From assembly GCA_023935145.1 (NCBI GenBank), contig CM043702.1, positions 107,976,088 to 108,040,087 on the forward strand: a stretch of DNA of 64,000 bases, given 5' to 3'. The position numbers were made by a program, and so were the translations under genes. The stretch comes from Bretschneidera sinensis (Eukaryota; Streptophyta; Magnoliopsida; Brassicales; Akaniaceae). The notes under the pieces are model-generated. The model worked only from the letters and a program-made list of their open reading frames with translations, ran no database searches and had not been told where the DNA came from. This document shows positions 21,201 through 33,989 of this stretch, in pieces (position 1 is the first letter of the stretch; each line of letters begins with the position of its first letter).

Positions 21201-23953
21201 TTTCTCATATGTAAAGCTTGCCGCGTCGTTTTTGCTGTAATTTTTTCCCCAAATTTTTTCCCTGCTCCACAGCGCCAACCCCAAAAAAAAATTTCGGATC
21301 TACCTCTACCGCACCGTTTCCTCCACTGTAATTTTTCCTGCTCCCTTACCTCCACCGCGCCGTTTCCCTTAGCTCCACCACGCTGTTTCCCCCACAGTAA
21401 TTCTTCTTGCTGCTTCATTCTGGCTATCACCCTCAGCTCCCCACTGTAAGTCCATTGAACAAAACAACAACAACAAAATGATGGATTTTTTTAGGGGTTT
21501 CTTTGATTTTTCGTTGTAACTGATTTTGTTTGATTTTTTAGGTTGATGGATCTAATTTGGATGACAATGAGTGATTGTTTTCAGTGCGAGTTATGCTTGA
21601 AAAGTTAGATTTTGAATGTATTAAACTAATTATATATTAAGTATTTCGACTTTGGTGGCTTCTACAATAGTAGTGTGTTCTACCAACTGGCGTGGAGTTG
21701 TATTCATCAGGCTTTGATTCCAATGATCCCTTGACTTTTTTGTGCAGCTATCCCATTGTTTTGACTGGCATGTCCTTCCATTCTATGAAATTCTTGTACG
21801 AAATAGCTGCAAGTATTTATATACACATTGCTAGTAATTTTCTGTTTCTCTTGTTATGAGAATGTGAAGAATACAATGTTTGTTTTGCAGTTGCACATAA
21901 TGTTTTGCATGTATTAGCTCATCTTTTCACCTTGAGTTTGCCTTAATTTAGCTCATCACCAACTGCTTTCATTTCGATTTAGAACTTCTCTTTCATTGCT
22001 AAGTATGTACCATAAGCAATTTTTCTCATTGATTGTTAAAACCCACTCACGCATCGAACCACTGTCTAAGTAGGGAAATGTATTTACCAATGCTTTAAAG
22101 CAAGCATGACATGCACTAAAAGTAATTAAACATCTCTTTTCCATAGGTGCCTTCAATCGCCCCTCCATTCCCTGCAAAATTCCCAAGATTAAATAACTAC
22201 ACTTGAACTGAGTTAGAAGTCCTTTTCTATTACCTTTGTTATGAAAATTGAAGGGCCCCAATATTGTTTTCCATGAAATATAAACTGGGAAGGTGGTGTT
22301 TTTTTTTTATTAGTAAATTATGATTGAGAAAATAAAAATCTTAAAAGAATAGAAAAACTCTTTAGTGCTTGCCTAATATATATTAACCTTTTTTCGGTTT
22401 TAAGAGGTACTAATCAATTAAAATGCTTGATTTAGTTTTTTTTAATGTTTTGTAGGAGTACTATATGTTGTTATGACTAATTTTTGTCTGAATAAGAAAT
22501 ATTTGTCTGAACTAGGAGTACTATACTGTAAGCCTTCTCTAATTATTCTGTTTATTTTCAAATTCTTCTGTTTTTGTAAGTAAAGCTTATAGAAGTGATT
22601 TAAAATAGGTGGTTTAATATCCTTAGTTTTAGGTTTCAGGGTTTTTTTTTTTTATGACAAGGTGATTTTGTGGGGCTTCTAGCATGTAGATAGTTTTTGT
22701 AATTGGTTACAAACCATTTTGTGGGGCTTCTAGCATGTAGCATGTAGCAGTAGTTCCCTTAGTTTGCATTTCTATTCTTCTTTTCCATCTTCGTATGCTA
22801 TGGCTAGTGTTACAGAGTAACCTCTCCTGCCACTGCTTCAACTGAGCAAGATTCCCAATAAATGAGCCTCATATGTTCATAGCATATATTCTAATGGCAT
22901 TACTGTACAGTCTTTTTTTTTTTTTTTTTGGATTGCTAACAAAGGTTTGTTTCTTAAATCTAACCTGTTCTGTTTTGATGTTCTTTCAAGGACATGGAAA
23001 ACCTGCTTAGCTAGTTTAATTAGTCATCATAAAGTACTACAAAATGATAGTTTCTTTGGCTTGGTAGCAAGTCTTGTTCACACTGACTATTTATGTAAAT
23101 TATGTGGGCATACTATACAGTTGAAAAAAGAATCTGCAAGTTCTCTTTGATTTGTTTTTTCTCTTTAAAAGCTTATCTTTGTAGTCTTTAAGTTTTGACT
23201 TTGTATTTCTTATTCCCTCTATGTTATGCAACTTCGATTGTTCTACATTTTATTCATCGAAAAGATAATGGGTGCACAAGGAAGTTGTCTTTAAGGACAT
23301 ATGAGCTTATCTTGATATTATATGGAAAGAATGAAAGATTGTCATCTATATTATAGTAACAAGCTTTATTTCACTTAATTTTGTATTCTCGTGAAATGGA
23401 TTGACATGTTTTGAATATAAATCTTATCCAGTTCTGTTTTTAAATTTTATGACTCTTTATTTTGTATTATGTTTTTCCTAGTAGTTGAAGATTCACATAT
23501 TTTCTTACTTCCAATTTATTCATATATTTTGAATTCTTTATCTATGCTGTGGAAAATTTGAGATTTAGCACTTGATGGTGATACGTAGGGATGCATCATT
23601 TCATCAATTCCTGTTGTGACTTGCCTGAAACATTTTATATAATTTCTTGCCTGAAAAATGGATTTATTTTTTTAAAAAGAATTTTTTATTGGGATACTTT
23701 GTATATAATATTAAATATACAATGAATATTTTTCTTATTTTTTTAAAATATAACTAATAATGTTTTCATGTAATGTAGTTACATGAATAACTTGTTTTTG
23801 TATTAGGATACTTTGTATATAATATTAAATATAGTTTTAACTCAATTTGTTGTTATCAATTTCAGTCATCCGCTTACCAATCAAATCCAAGTTTGTGATT
23901 ATGCCTTCTTTTGCCAAAAATATTTCATTTTTGACTTTCTTAACATCGTTTTA
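21201..23953 (+). other. CACTA 5' region, untranslated and intronic
   Basis: 21225-21440 is C-rich and contains a repeated CACCGCGCCGTTTCC motif, probably the first exon/leader. 21440-23953 is AT-rich and without domain matches. Short direct repeats occur (TTTTGTGGGGCTTCTAGCATGTAG at about 22667 and 22710; a run GATACTTTGTATATAATATT at about 23694 and 23808). I see no independent gene. Confidence 0.55.
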
Positions 23954-24267
23954 GGAAAGTTTATTGGCGTCATCTAAAAATAAATAAAAGTTGGATAGAT
24001 AAACCGAGGTCGAGTAAAGCCTATATGGATGGTGTTGCAAACTTCATTAGATTTGCGTGTCAGAAATCTTGTGGTCATGGTAGTAGTGTTTGTCCATGTA
24101 GGAGATGTGGTAATTGTTATTCATTCGAACCAGAAATTGTTTAGGAGCATCTACTGTATAACGGGTTTAGTCCAGGTTACACCGAGTGGGGTTTTCATGG
24201 GGAGAAAGTATCTCGTATAGACCACACTCACACTAGTTCACAACCCACTAGTGTTCTAGGTGGCTTC

Positions 24268-25290
24268 ATGGGACGAGATGACGTGTTGGGTTTGCTCCGA
24301 GGTGCCTTCGAGGTTACTTGTGAAAACCCAAATAATGAACCGTTAAGTTTAGGAATCGGAGTGGGATCTTCAAATGAGCGTGGTGAAGAGCAACAAGCTC
24401 ATGGTGCGTTTGAGTTCAATAATTGTGGTGATCCTTCACACGTCGAACATCCAGTTCGTTCTGATATTGATGAGACGACTCAGTATCGCAATTTGATGAA
24501 AGATTACAATAATGAACTTTATCCGGGTTGTCAGAATTTCATAAAGTTAAGTTTCATGTTATATCTGCTACACCTCAAATGTTTGAATGGGTGGTCTGGT
24601 AAATCTCTGACTATGTTGCTTGAGTTTATCAACATGGTATTATCGATGTGTGCTCCATTGGCATCAAATTATTATGAAGCCATGAAGATTATCAAAGGAT
24701 TGGGTCTTGGCTATAAGAAGATTCATGTTTGTCCTAATGACTGCACACTGTATTGGGGTGAGCATGTGAATGATGAATTTTGTCATGCGTGTGGTGTGCC
24801 ACGGTGGGTTAAAAACAATGCTGATGATGAGGATCCGTTGAATGAGATTGATGGTCAATCGAACAAGAAAAAGCCAGCTAAAGTATTGTGTTATTTCTCA
24901 CTAATACTGAGATTGAAGCGGATATATATGTCATCTAAAATGGCTTCGTTAATGAGATGGCATGATAAAGATCGGACAAAGGATGGGATTTTAAGACACC
25001 CGGCGGATGGATTAGCCTGGAATGAATTTCATACTTTGTATCCCGATTTTGCAGCTGATCCTCGGAGTGTTAGGGTTGGCTTAGCTAGTGATGAGTTCAA
25101 TCTCTTTCGAACAATGAGTTCAACTTATAACCCATGGCCCGTTCTTTTGGTCCCATACAACTTGCCACCATGGCTTTGCATGAAGCAAGCATCCTTCCTC
25201 CTTTCAATGGTTATTCCTGGTGAGAAAAGCCCTGGTAATGATATTGATATCTTTTTGCAGCCTCTAATGGAAGAGTTGAAACAATTATAG
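24268..25290 (+). pseudogene. Longest open segment of the CACTA transposase (340 codons)
   Basis: It covers the region from GRDDVLGLLRGAF through the Transposase_21 core to PLMEELKQL, ending in a TAG at 25288 where family members continue. The stretch VRVGLASDEFNLF normally reads ..GLASDGFNPF; the Asp is kept. The true start is upstream at the transposase-associated domain. Confidence 0.88.
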
Positions 25291-25848
25291 GATGGTGTTG
25301 ATGCGTTTGATACGTCCACCAATAAAAGCTTTAAGCTACGCGCTTCTCTTCTTTTGACTTTTAATGATTTTCCAGCAGATGCAAACTTATCTAGTTGGAG
25401 CACCAAGGGGCGGGTTGCTTGTCCATGTTGTGGGGAATCTACGCATTCTGTATGGTTAAAGCACAGGGGAAATTTTTGCTATATAGGTCATCGTTGATGG
25501 TTAGCAGAAAACCATGAGTTTCATTTTCAAAAAGATCAGTTTGATGGCACCATAGAGTTGGGATCTGCTCCTGTTCCACCGTCTGGGCACGATATTTTAA
25601 GACAACTAGAGGGTGGAAACTATATCTATGGTAAAACCTCAAAGCCTTCTAAGAAGATGGCAAGAGAGGATGTTGGTACCTCTACGAGGTAAGTGCTAGT
25701 GGATGAAGTTGATAACCTTTTTGAGGGTGTGGACGATTTCCTTGAAAATATTGATAATGAGGATTTTCCCATGGATGAGGGAGTTGTAGATACGTTGTGA
25801 AAAAAAAGAAGCATTTTTTTTTAGTTACTATATTGGAAAGACAATCCA

Positions 25849-26490
25849 TTGCATCATAATTTAGATGTGATGCATATAGAGAATAATGTATGTGATAATT
25901 TGATTGGAACAATATTTAATATAGATGGTAAGACTAAAGATAATAAAAAGGTACGCCGCGATCTCGAGGAAATTGGTATTAGGAAAGACCTCCATTTAGT
26001 TATTCTTCCTAATGGAAAAGATCACTCGCCTCCAGCATGCTATACTATGTCCACGAAGGAGAAGCAGAATTTCTTAACAGTTTTGGCAAATCTTAAAGTT
26101 CCTGATGGGTATGCATTAAACATCTCGAGATGTATCAACCTAAAGGATCGTAAGCTGTTAAACTTAAAGAATCATGACAGTCACATATTGATACAAGAAA
26201 TCCTTCCAATTACCTTAAGAGCATCTTTGCCTAGACATGTTGTAGCAGTTGTTTCTAAGTTATCAACATTTTTTAAAGCTTTATGCTCTAAAGCCCTTGA
26301 TCCCCATGAGCTTGACATTTTGGAGTCGCGTGTTGCTTTGACACTTTTCCATTTGGATAAAATATTCCCCCCAGGTTTCTTTACCATTATGGTTCATCTT
26401 ATCATTCACTTAGCCTCCGAGGCTAGACTTGGTGGTCCTATACACTACAAGTGGATGTATCCTGTTGAGAGGTTAGATGTTCAAAGCTAA
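25849..26490 (+). pseudogene. DUF4218 region of the CACTA transposase
   Basis: 213 codons starting HHNLDVMHIENNVCDNLIGT. DUF4218 marks are present (STFFKALCSKALDP, LFHLDKIFPPGFF, LIIHLASEARLGGP). The frame ends shortly after YPVERLDVQ; the family continues into a KSYVRN..RPEGSIAEGY block that is visible at about 26575-26645 after a short intron. Confidence 0.88.
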
Positions 26491-27173
26491 TTTGTGCACT
26501 TTGATTTTTTTCTTTTAATATTATTGGCTACTTAATTTATCTTTAATGTTTTGGCTTTGCAAGGTATTTAGTGCGCTTGAAATCTTACGTACGTAATAGA
26601 AGTCGACCCGAGGGGTCAATTGCTGAAGGGTACAATGGGGAAGTGTGTCTAACATTTTGCTCCCAATAATTCAAAGGTGTAGAGATAAAATTCAACCGCC
26701 CCCAAAAGAACAATGATACTGCAGATTATCTAGAGGAATACATGTTTTCCTCGAGTGGACAAATAATGGGAAAGATTGTAAGTGTTGAGCTCGATGACAT
26801 GGCATTGGCTCAAGCACATCGTTATGTGTTGCTCCATAATGATAAACTTTCTGACCTTCATAGGTTAGTATCAATAAAGGAACTTAGTAATCATGTGTTT
26901 AAATTGAGTTGTTATTATCTGTTATTATCACTGTGATGGATAACAATTAGTTAAAAACATCAATTATTGCCGCGAATTTTTGGCTGCTTAAAGACTAACC
27001 AACCGTTCTAATCGACAAATACAAAGTCTCGAACAAAAGTGGTTGATTGAGAAATTTCCCTCATGGCTTATGAGACAGGTTAGGCATAATAACAATTGTC
27101 TTCGAATGTTATAAGTGTATTCAATAAAACATTGATTGTTGTTGTCTCATATTAATTGTTGGAAAATTTTTAG

Positions 27174-27668
27174 GTGTCATGGATGGTGGACAACAATTAT
27201 TCAGATGAAATAATTGCCTTTGCTCGAGGTTCAAATAATGTTGTTAGGAGATTTAATGGATTCAACATCAACGGCTTTAAATTCCACACAAAGGAACGTG
27301 AGAGGTTTAGACGATCTCAAAATTCGAGAGTTATGGTTGAAGCGGATGATAAAATGTATTATGGTGTGCTCAAAGATATCATCGAGTTGGATTACTATGG
27401 GATGTTTAAGATTGTGTTGTTCCGTTGTGATTGGGTGGATATTAATTCACCTAGGGGTTTAAAGAAAGATGCAAGTGGGTGCATTCTTGTGAACTTGAAT
27501 AGGTTCATACACACTTGGCAATTATTGAAGGATGACCCGTACGTTATTTCATCTCAAGCGAAACAAGTGTTTTATGTGCAAGACCCAACAAGAAAGGAAT
27601 GGTATCATGTTGTGATCACAAAGCCAAGGGACCTATATGAAATGGGGGAAAAACACATGAAGAGATGA
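27174..27668 (+). pseudogene. DUF4216 region of the CACTA transposase
   Basis: 164 codons, open throughout. It shows SNNVVRRFNGFNINGFKFHT, YYGVLKDIIELDYYGMFKIV, LFRCDWVD, FILA-type HTWQLLKDDPYVISSQAKQV and a final FYVQDPTRKEWYHVV, the DUF4216 pattern found at the C-terminus of plant CACTA transposases. Confidence 0.9.
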
Positions 27669-28173
27669 CGACACTTACAATCAGTGCATGCCTTCTAATG
27701 TAGTGGTAGACGATCAATTAGATTGTATCTCAACTTGGGCTAGGATGGACATTGACGAAGATACCAACTAGTTTTATGTGCATTTCAATGTAATTGTATT
27801 TGGATGTGTATTTATGTGATGTACATGTGTGTCAAAGAGATTTGTAATGTTTTATTGTAGTCTTTCTGGTTATGTGCATTTTAATGTTTTATTGTATTTT
27901 TTCGTACAGTTTGTGGAATGTTACTTCAGAATGTCGTAAATTCCTATTTTAATTGTATGATTGATTATTGCTTGTTCTTTAAATCCAATTTGAACCATTT
28001 ATTTGTTCATTTATTCACAGGTTCTCAACAGTTATTGATTGCTGCATTTGCTGCGAGCCCTTGACCATTCCTATCTTTCAGGTGTGGTTCTTCTAATTCT
28101 TGTTAACTCTTAATGCATTCTTGATAATGGGAGATATAATCATTTGTATGTTTTTATGTATACAGATTGCAAA
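27669..28173 (+). other. Spacer between tnpD-like and tnpA-like genes
   Basis: AT-rich, with TTTTATTGTA and AATGT repeats consistent with a 3' UTR. A probable acceptor TATACAG (28160-28165) precedes the first recognisable tnpA-like exon. Confidence 0.5.
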
Positions 28174-29424
28174 ATGTATAGGTCAAAATATATTCCTCCC
28201 TCAGTCAGAGATAACATGTCAAACCAGGCTCCAGCCGAGTCTTCACACCATCAGGCAGATATTTACCATGGCCACAAGTATCACCTTGCTGATGATCATT
28301 ACTTGGAAAATGATTCTGATCATGAGCCAATAACAACGGAAAGTGAAAACAATGATAGTAAACAATTCGAGATAATTGGTAAATTTTGTATTATAATACA
28401 TTCTCTTTATAACTAGTTTGATATCACATTGTTATACTAATTATAAAATTTATGTTTTCAATGTATAGATTCTGAAGGGAGGGTGACGAAGCAAACACAT
28501 GTCCTGAGAACCTCACAAGTGTGGTCCCTTGAACGAGGGGAAAAAATTGTGGTCTACTTCAATGCACATAATCAACTAATTAAAAAGAGTGGCCAAATAT
28601 TAAGTAGCTGGTTGGGCAAGGTTGCAAAGAGAGGGAACCTTTGTCCGCTTAATTACACGGATTGGAAGAAGGTCCCTTCTAACTACAAGAAGGACCTTGT
28701 TGTATTGATTCGGGTAAGTAACAACTTAATTTCGGGTTTTTAGCCATTTTTTTTTTTTTTTTTTTTTCTGTTTCTGTGGTGTTGTATATGCATAATCCCT
28801 AACACCAATAATGCTTATTTGACATCGATTTCCTTTCTTTGTGGTAGAGGAAGTTCCATTAACCTATAATTGAGGCGATAGACAAAATTTTATTGAGGAT
28901 GATAGGGAAAAAATGGAAGGACTACCGATATGTGCTTAAAAAGGACCACGTGAGGAACAGAACAAAACAACAAGTTCTAAGCAACAATGTCCCAAAAGGA
29001 GTAGATCAAGACCAGTGGAAACAACTGGTGAACTACTGGTTCTCTGAGCAGAGTGAGGTTGTTTTAAGATAATTATGTTAATTTGGATTCGTTTCTATTT
29101 TTCTAATAATGACTTATTATTCAATTGGTTTATTATTGGTGTAGAAATATTCTACTATAGGGACAGTGGCACGTGAAAGACAACAATGTCCTCACATGAC
29201 CGGTTCAAAGAGTTTTACGAGAAGAAGAGATGAATATGTGAGTTCATTTGCTTCATTCGTCCATACTTTCATTGAGATGTAGTGTATTTAGTCACTGTTT
29301 GAACTCTGTTCATAAATGGTAGGAGATGACACATGGAAGTGAGCCCGGGCGCGTAGAGTTTTTTGCTGAAACTCATAAACGCAAGGATGGGGCTTTTATT
29401 GATGAAGCATCACGACAATTTGTG

Positions 29425-32400
29425 GTAAGTACACTTACATATATGATGGTTGATCAAAGAAAAAAATTGCATTTATTTGTCATGGTTGATCTTGTAAAGC
29501 TGAGGTAATCTTTTACTATCAATTTTGATTCTTTTACTGAAATCAGTATGTATATATTTCTACTTAAACTATGCATCTTGTTTTGATAATTATATTTATA
29601 ATCTCCTATAATAATATTGAAACCGAAATTTATGTTTATAAATCAGAAATATTGATACCAATGTTTGTACTTATGTTGATAAGCTCCATTATCTTTGTTG
29701 TTGGATGATTTGTTTGAGAATTTGGTAACGCGTTCCTGTTGGGGGTCATAAGAAATTTCCAGTTTTTGGAAGGTGGTGTTGGCGGTTGATGCAAGTTGGG
29801 GAGTGGCTAGTCTATATTTGGGTCTGTTTCCTAAATCATGATGGCAAGTTTCATTGATAGAGATTAGATTAGTTTACTTGTTCATGCTTGTATGACTGTG
29901 TGGTGTGATTGATGTTGGCAAGAGGTACTTGCTAATACAGGTCTTAAGACTTGGGTGGAGCTCAATTGTCATAGCAAATATCTAGGTTTTCTCTGTGTTA
30001 TAAGTTGGGATTCATTAAAGTTTAGTCTGTCTTAGGAGTCCGACACCAAAAAGTTTACAACCCTAATATGATATCAAATAGGAGTGGGAACACCATATCT
30101 TCCACCTGTTTTTATGGGACTACTGCTTAGACACTACTTTGCATCCTTAGAGTTGTAAGAATTTGTATATACAAACATGAATAAGAACTTGCTAAGGAAA
30201 CTTTCAAGTGCTCTCATGTACAATTACCCAACTCTTTTAAGATCTCCTGCTAAAATTAGTTATTTAATTATAAGTTCTTTCCTATTGCAGAAAGACAGTA
30301 ATATCAGATGCAACAGCTAAACCATTGATCAGCAGAGACAGGATAAGATAGTGTGAAAACTTCCAACTATTGGATTTGATGCTATAGAATGGATGAGTCA
30401 TTAGAATCAAAATAGTTTCTGTAATTAGAATCAAAATAATAACTGGATGAAAAGATGCATAACTAGAATCCATGGATGCTCTTTGTATTCAGCATGGTCT
30501 ACCGATGTTCAGTAATGTAATTATAGTTGTAAGTGTTTGTTTATACAAACTTCTCTAGTAAGGTCAATTTAAGTTTACTAATGGTTTCAGTTCTTTTTTT
30601 TCTTTTAAATTTATTTGTAACTGGTTTTCTATTGTACTTTCTATGTGTTCTCTTTTCAGTTTTGCTGGTCAATTTGTTTCTAGGCATTGATTTTTTTTCC
30701 TGGAAAGGACTATAATGTGCCTTGTTTGGCTTGCTATAATATACTAATGGACAAATCTCCCATAACCTCTTTTTTTCTTTTTCTGATAAGTCATCTCCAA
30801 TAAACTTTTCAATAAACAAAGTTAGTAGTTGGTATTGTCTTTATGATTATATGGTAATATTGTAGTACTTGTCAAATTGTGTTTTAGGAAAGAGGTTCAA
30901 TTTTTGGGAGAGGTTGGAGTAATAATTGTGCCGTGGGATGCCTTTAGAGATTTAAGGTGGACATCCTTGAGCATTTTTCAGTTGCTTGAATTCTTTAATT
31001 GCTTAGTTTGAGGCTTTGGAAATGTGAGACTAATATATTGATTGAATGCAACTTGTATAGCTAAGAACCAATCTCGGCATAATTTAAATTTTCCTTTCTG
31101 TTTTGGTTATAAAAAAGGTTCATTCATGTTTTTGAGTTGTATGTTTCTTCCCTTGTTGTGGGGTCTCTCTTGTTCCATAGATGCACTTTACAACTTTCTC
31201 TTTCCTAAAGTTTGTACATACACATGCATTTATATTCATAGAAAGATAAGGTGCACCAGGTCAAGATACGTGGATGTAAATCATTTATGTGTGATATGTC
31301 GTGTCTTTCATTTTGATATGTTAGTGGATGATGATTGAGAAGTTCAGAATTGTCTAATTAATAATCATGTTTGGAAGCATCAGTTTGTATGTAGGAGCAA
31401 TGGATTTTACAGCTTAGACGTAGAATGATCTTCCACAAACTCATGCAATACCTTCAGTGATATCAATAATATATAGCACATGTGCTAAGGATTTTGTGCT
31501 AGCAAACCACAAATATGAAGATGATTAACAATCACTTTTTCTACTTTATGAACACAGTAAATTTAGAGACAACCAGATTCCTACTTAGTAAATGCATTGT
31601 GGAGATTATGTCTGATAGTGTGATCAATGCAAAAAAAAAAGTTGCTATTGAAACTGCTAAGATGTGTAGGAAATAACAAATCTCGAATAATCTTGCACTT
31701 TCATGGTTTGGCAAGTATTTGATTTATTTGATGTTTATGGAGGGTTGTAGTGTATGCTTGTTGTGAATGAATACAAGTTTGTGTCATTTCATAGAATTAT
31801 AGGCAACTTAAAGATATGTCTTCTAACTTTTCACCATCGCATGAATAAGTTTCATGTAACGTCAGTGGTTGATTTGAATACTTGTATTAGCTGCACAAGT
31901 TTAAGAACTATGCAATTTATAATGTCAGGTATGTTGAATGAGGGTTGGAGGGGTCAGGATCAATTGTTTTCATGTGCTTCTTAATGCCTCCTTTGACAAA
32001 AAAATGAATGATGGAGCTTCGCCTAGTCCTAAAAGTTGAGCTTCAGTTTGAGTGTCTTTGTCACTTGTATTTATGATGAATGTACAAAAGCATGAAACAC
32101 TTGCCCCTTCTCTTCTTGCCCATTGTCCACTTTGGTCTCCAATATGTATTTTCATGCTTGGATGCTAAAATGCTTCCAGCATGGGTAGATGTAGCTTCAG
32201 AGCAGGATTGAGAGAGTGCATGCCCTTGGAAAAATTATTGTTGATCTCATGTTTGAGTGCAACACCCGGCCCCATCACCCCTCCCACCAAAATAAAAAAA
32301 CGAATGGGAAATGGAAATATAGTGAAAAAAGCAGCTGGCTTGTGGCCCAATAAGAATGATTATAATCAACATCAATGCTCTTTCTAACTAATTTCTTTGT

Positions 32401-33480
32401 TTTCTTTTTTAGGATTGACTCGAAATTTTTGTATTGACATTCATCATTTTTTGGTATTGATATGAAATTTTTGTTTTGCTTTTAGTGGATCTTTGGTTTA
32501 GTTTTCTCATATAAAATCTCTACTTTATGATTTGTTTCTTTTGCTCATCAAATTTTATAGTATCATATAAGAAATCTCTGTTGTGCAGTACTACCACGCA
32601 GTAAATTAGAATCTGACTCTAATTAATATTTGTTTCACAATGTGTTTGGTTGTTTCTCATCTCTCCTATAAGCTTAACTCTTGGATTAGTTTCCTTTCTA
32701 GTGCAAAATTGTGATAAAATTCGATGAATAAATACATAAACCTGGATATTAACTTTAAACTTGAAAATGATATGGCTTATGGTTATGTTTTTAGTTAGGA
32801 ATTACGGTTGGTAATTCTCTCTTCTTTGCTGTTATAAATCTTGGATATATTTGGATGATTAAGACTCTACTTGATTACATTGAGGGATTCAATCTATGTA
32901 ATGAGTTTTTGTGCATTTAATGTTTTGATTATGAAAGCATCTTGGTAAAAATCCTTTGATTGATTAATGTTCATTTTGATATCTTGTTATATAATTCTTG
33001 TTTTTGTGCTTGAACCTCAATGTGTGTTACTAATTCTTCAATCATTGTTTCTAAACATTACTTTTTTCATCAATTTAGTTCATGATTTTTGAACTTTGAC
33101 TTCTGAATTGAAATTAATGGTTTGATTCGTTGAATTTAATTTTGAGTTGTTCAAGATAAATAGTATTATTTCAAATCCATCATTGAGATGATAATTGTTT
33201 CTAGTTGGCTTACTTGTTTGAGGAACATGAATAACAAGAATATTTTGTATATGTTTGTGGGGTATCCAAAATCTACTTGGTAGGGGACAACAATTAGAAT
33301 CACTTTCTTGTCTAAGCAACAAAATCATTAATCAGAATTGACAATCAACATAGTACTTAATGAAAACAATCTATCAAAAGAACCAAAAATTACATCTTCT
33401 TTTCTGTTACTTTTCTCTCTGGCTAGTTTAATTACTATTCAGATATGTTTCACATCTTCTATATTGTTTCGTAATTGTAG
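29425..33480 (+). other. Large intron of the tnpA-like gene, about 4.1 kb
   Basis: Donor GTAAGT after CAATTTGTG and acceptor TTGTAG before GTGACAGC. It is AT-rich, holds only short frames without family motifs and no LTR or TIR that I can pair. Its size is unusual against the other introns (82-135 bp), so an old, unrecognised insertion is possible. Confidence 0.65.
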
Positions 33481-33909
33481 GTGACAGCTAAAGCTCGTGT
33501 TGCTGAACTTGTTGCAGCTTCAGGATCCTCTGATGCTAGCAATAATTTAGCAATACAAAATGAAGTCTTCACTGAGCTTATGGGTAAAGAGAGTTCTGGT
33601 CGTGTCCAAGGTCACGGGTTTGGAGTTACACCCTCTTCCATGTATGGACTTTCAACTCAAATGAGGAATGATATGGGATACCATGGGGCTTATGCTAAAG
33701 AGATAAATAGTCTGAGAGCACAAATGGAAGAAAACAATCAACAGTATGCGCATCAGATTGAACAGTATGCGTATCAGATTGAACAGCAGGCACATCAGAT
33801 TCAAGAAATAATAGCTAAGCACGATGATCAAATGAACAGTATGCAATCCCAAATGGATAAGCTGAAGTCTTTACTACAACATTTGGTTAAAAGAGGACCT
33901 CAAAATTGA
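33481..33909 (+). pseudogene. Last exon of the tnpA-like gene
   Basis: 142 codons: TAKARVAELVAASGSSDASN, FTELMGKESSGRVQGHGFGV, then a heptad-like region with a triple repeat of HQIEQYA-type units (33745-33810) and MQSQMDKLKSLLQHL. It ends TGA at 33907. Copia-C begins 80 bases later. Confidence 0.85.
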
Positions 33910-33989
33910 GTCAAATGTGATGGTAAAATAATTTTCCAGACTCTCTTCACCCATTATTTTGTTTTGTACGAATTTTATATGTTAATTAT

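Larger units (their letters stand above)
23954..27668 (+). pseudogene. tnpD-like CACTA transposase
   Basis: Domains in order: transposase-associated domain (23975-24195: NKSWIDKPRSSKAYMDGV, CPCRRCGNCY, HLLYNGFSPGYTEW), Transposase_21 core (24268-25290 and on to about 25800: CPNDCTLYWGEH, MRWHDKDRTKDGILRHPADG, VRVGLASDEFNLF, PGEKSPGNDIDIFLQPL, CPCCGESTHSVW), DUF4218 (25849-26490: KALDPHELDILE, IFPPGFFTIMVHL, GGPIHYKWMYPVER) and DUF4216 (27174-27668). It should cut and join the transposon ends in the nucleus. Stops at about 24154 (TAG), 25288 (TAG), 25496 (TGA), 25690 (TAA) and 25798 disable it. An intron probably lies at about 26491-26562. Confidence 0.9.
28174..33909 (+). pseudogene. tnpA-like gene (plant transposase, Ptta/En/Spm family), six exons
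   Basis: This family binds the subterminal repeats. Exons with GT..AG borders: 28174-28378, 28469-28713, 28848-29057, 29145-29237, 29323-29424 and 33481-33909. Motifs: EKIVVYFNAHNQLIKKSG, SSWLGKVAK, TDWKKVP, RMIGKKWKDYRYVLKK, WFSEQSE, HMTGSKSFTRRRDEY, FFAETHKRKDGAFIDEASRQF. The last exon has a coiled coil with repeated HQIEQYAYQIEQ. One in-frame TAA at 28860 follows KFH; otherwise open. It could be intact if that exon's acceptor is elsewhere. Confidence 0.85.

Noticed and set aside
23954..27668. Separate host genes for DUF4218 and DUF4216 proteins
   Set aside because: These domains, in this order behind a Transposase_21 core and between CACTA ends, are parts of one transposase.
30533..30715. 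60-codon hydrophobic frame in the tnpA-like intron as a membrane protein
   Set aside because: It is a T-rich intron sequence; hydrophobicity follows from the base composition.
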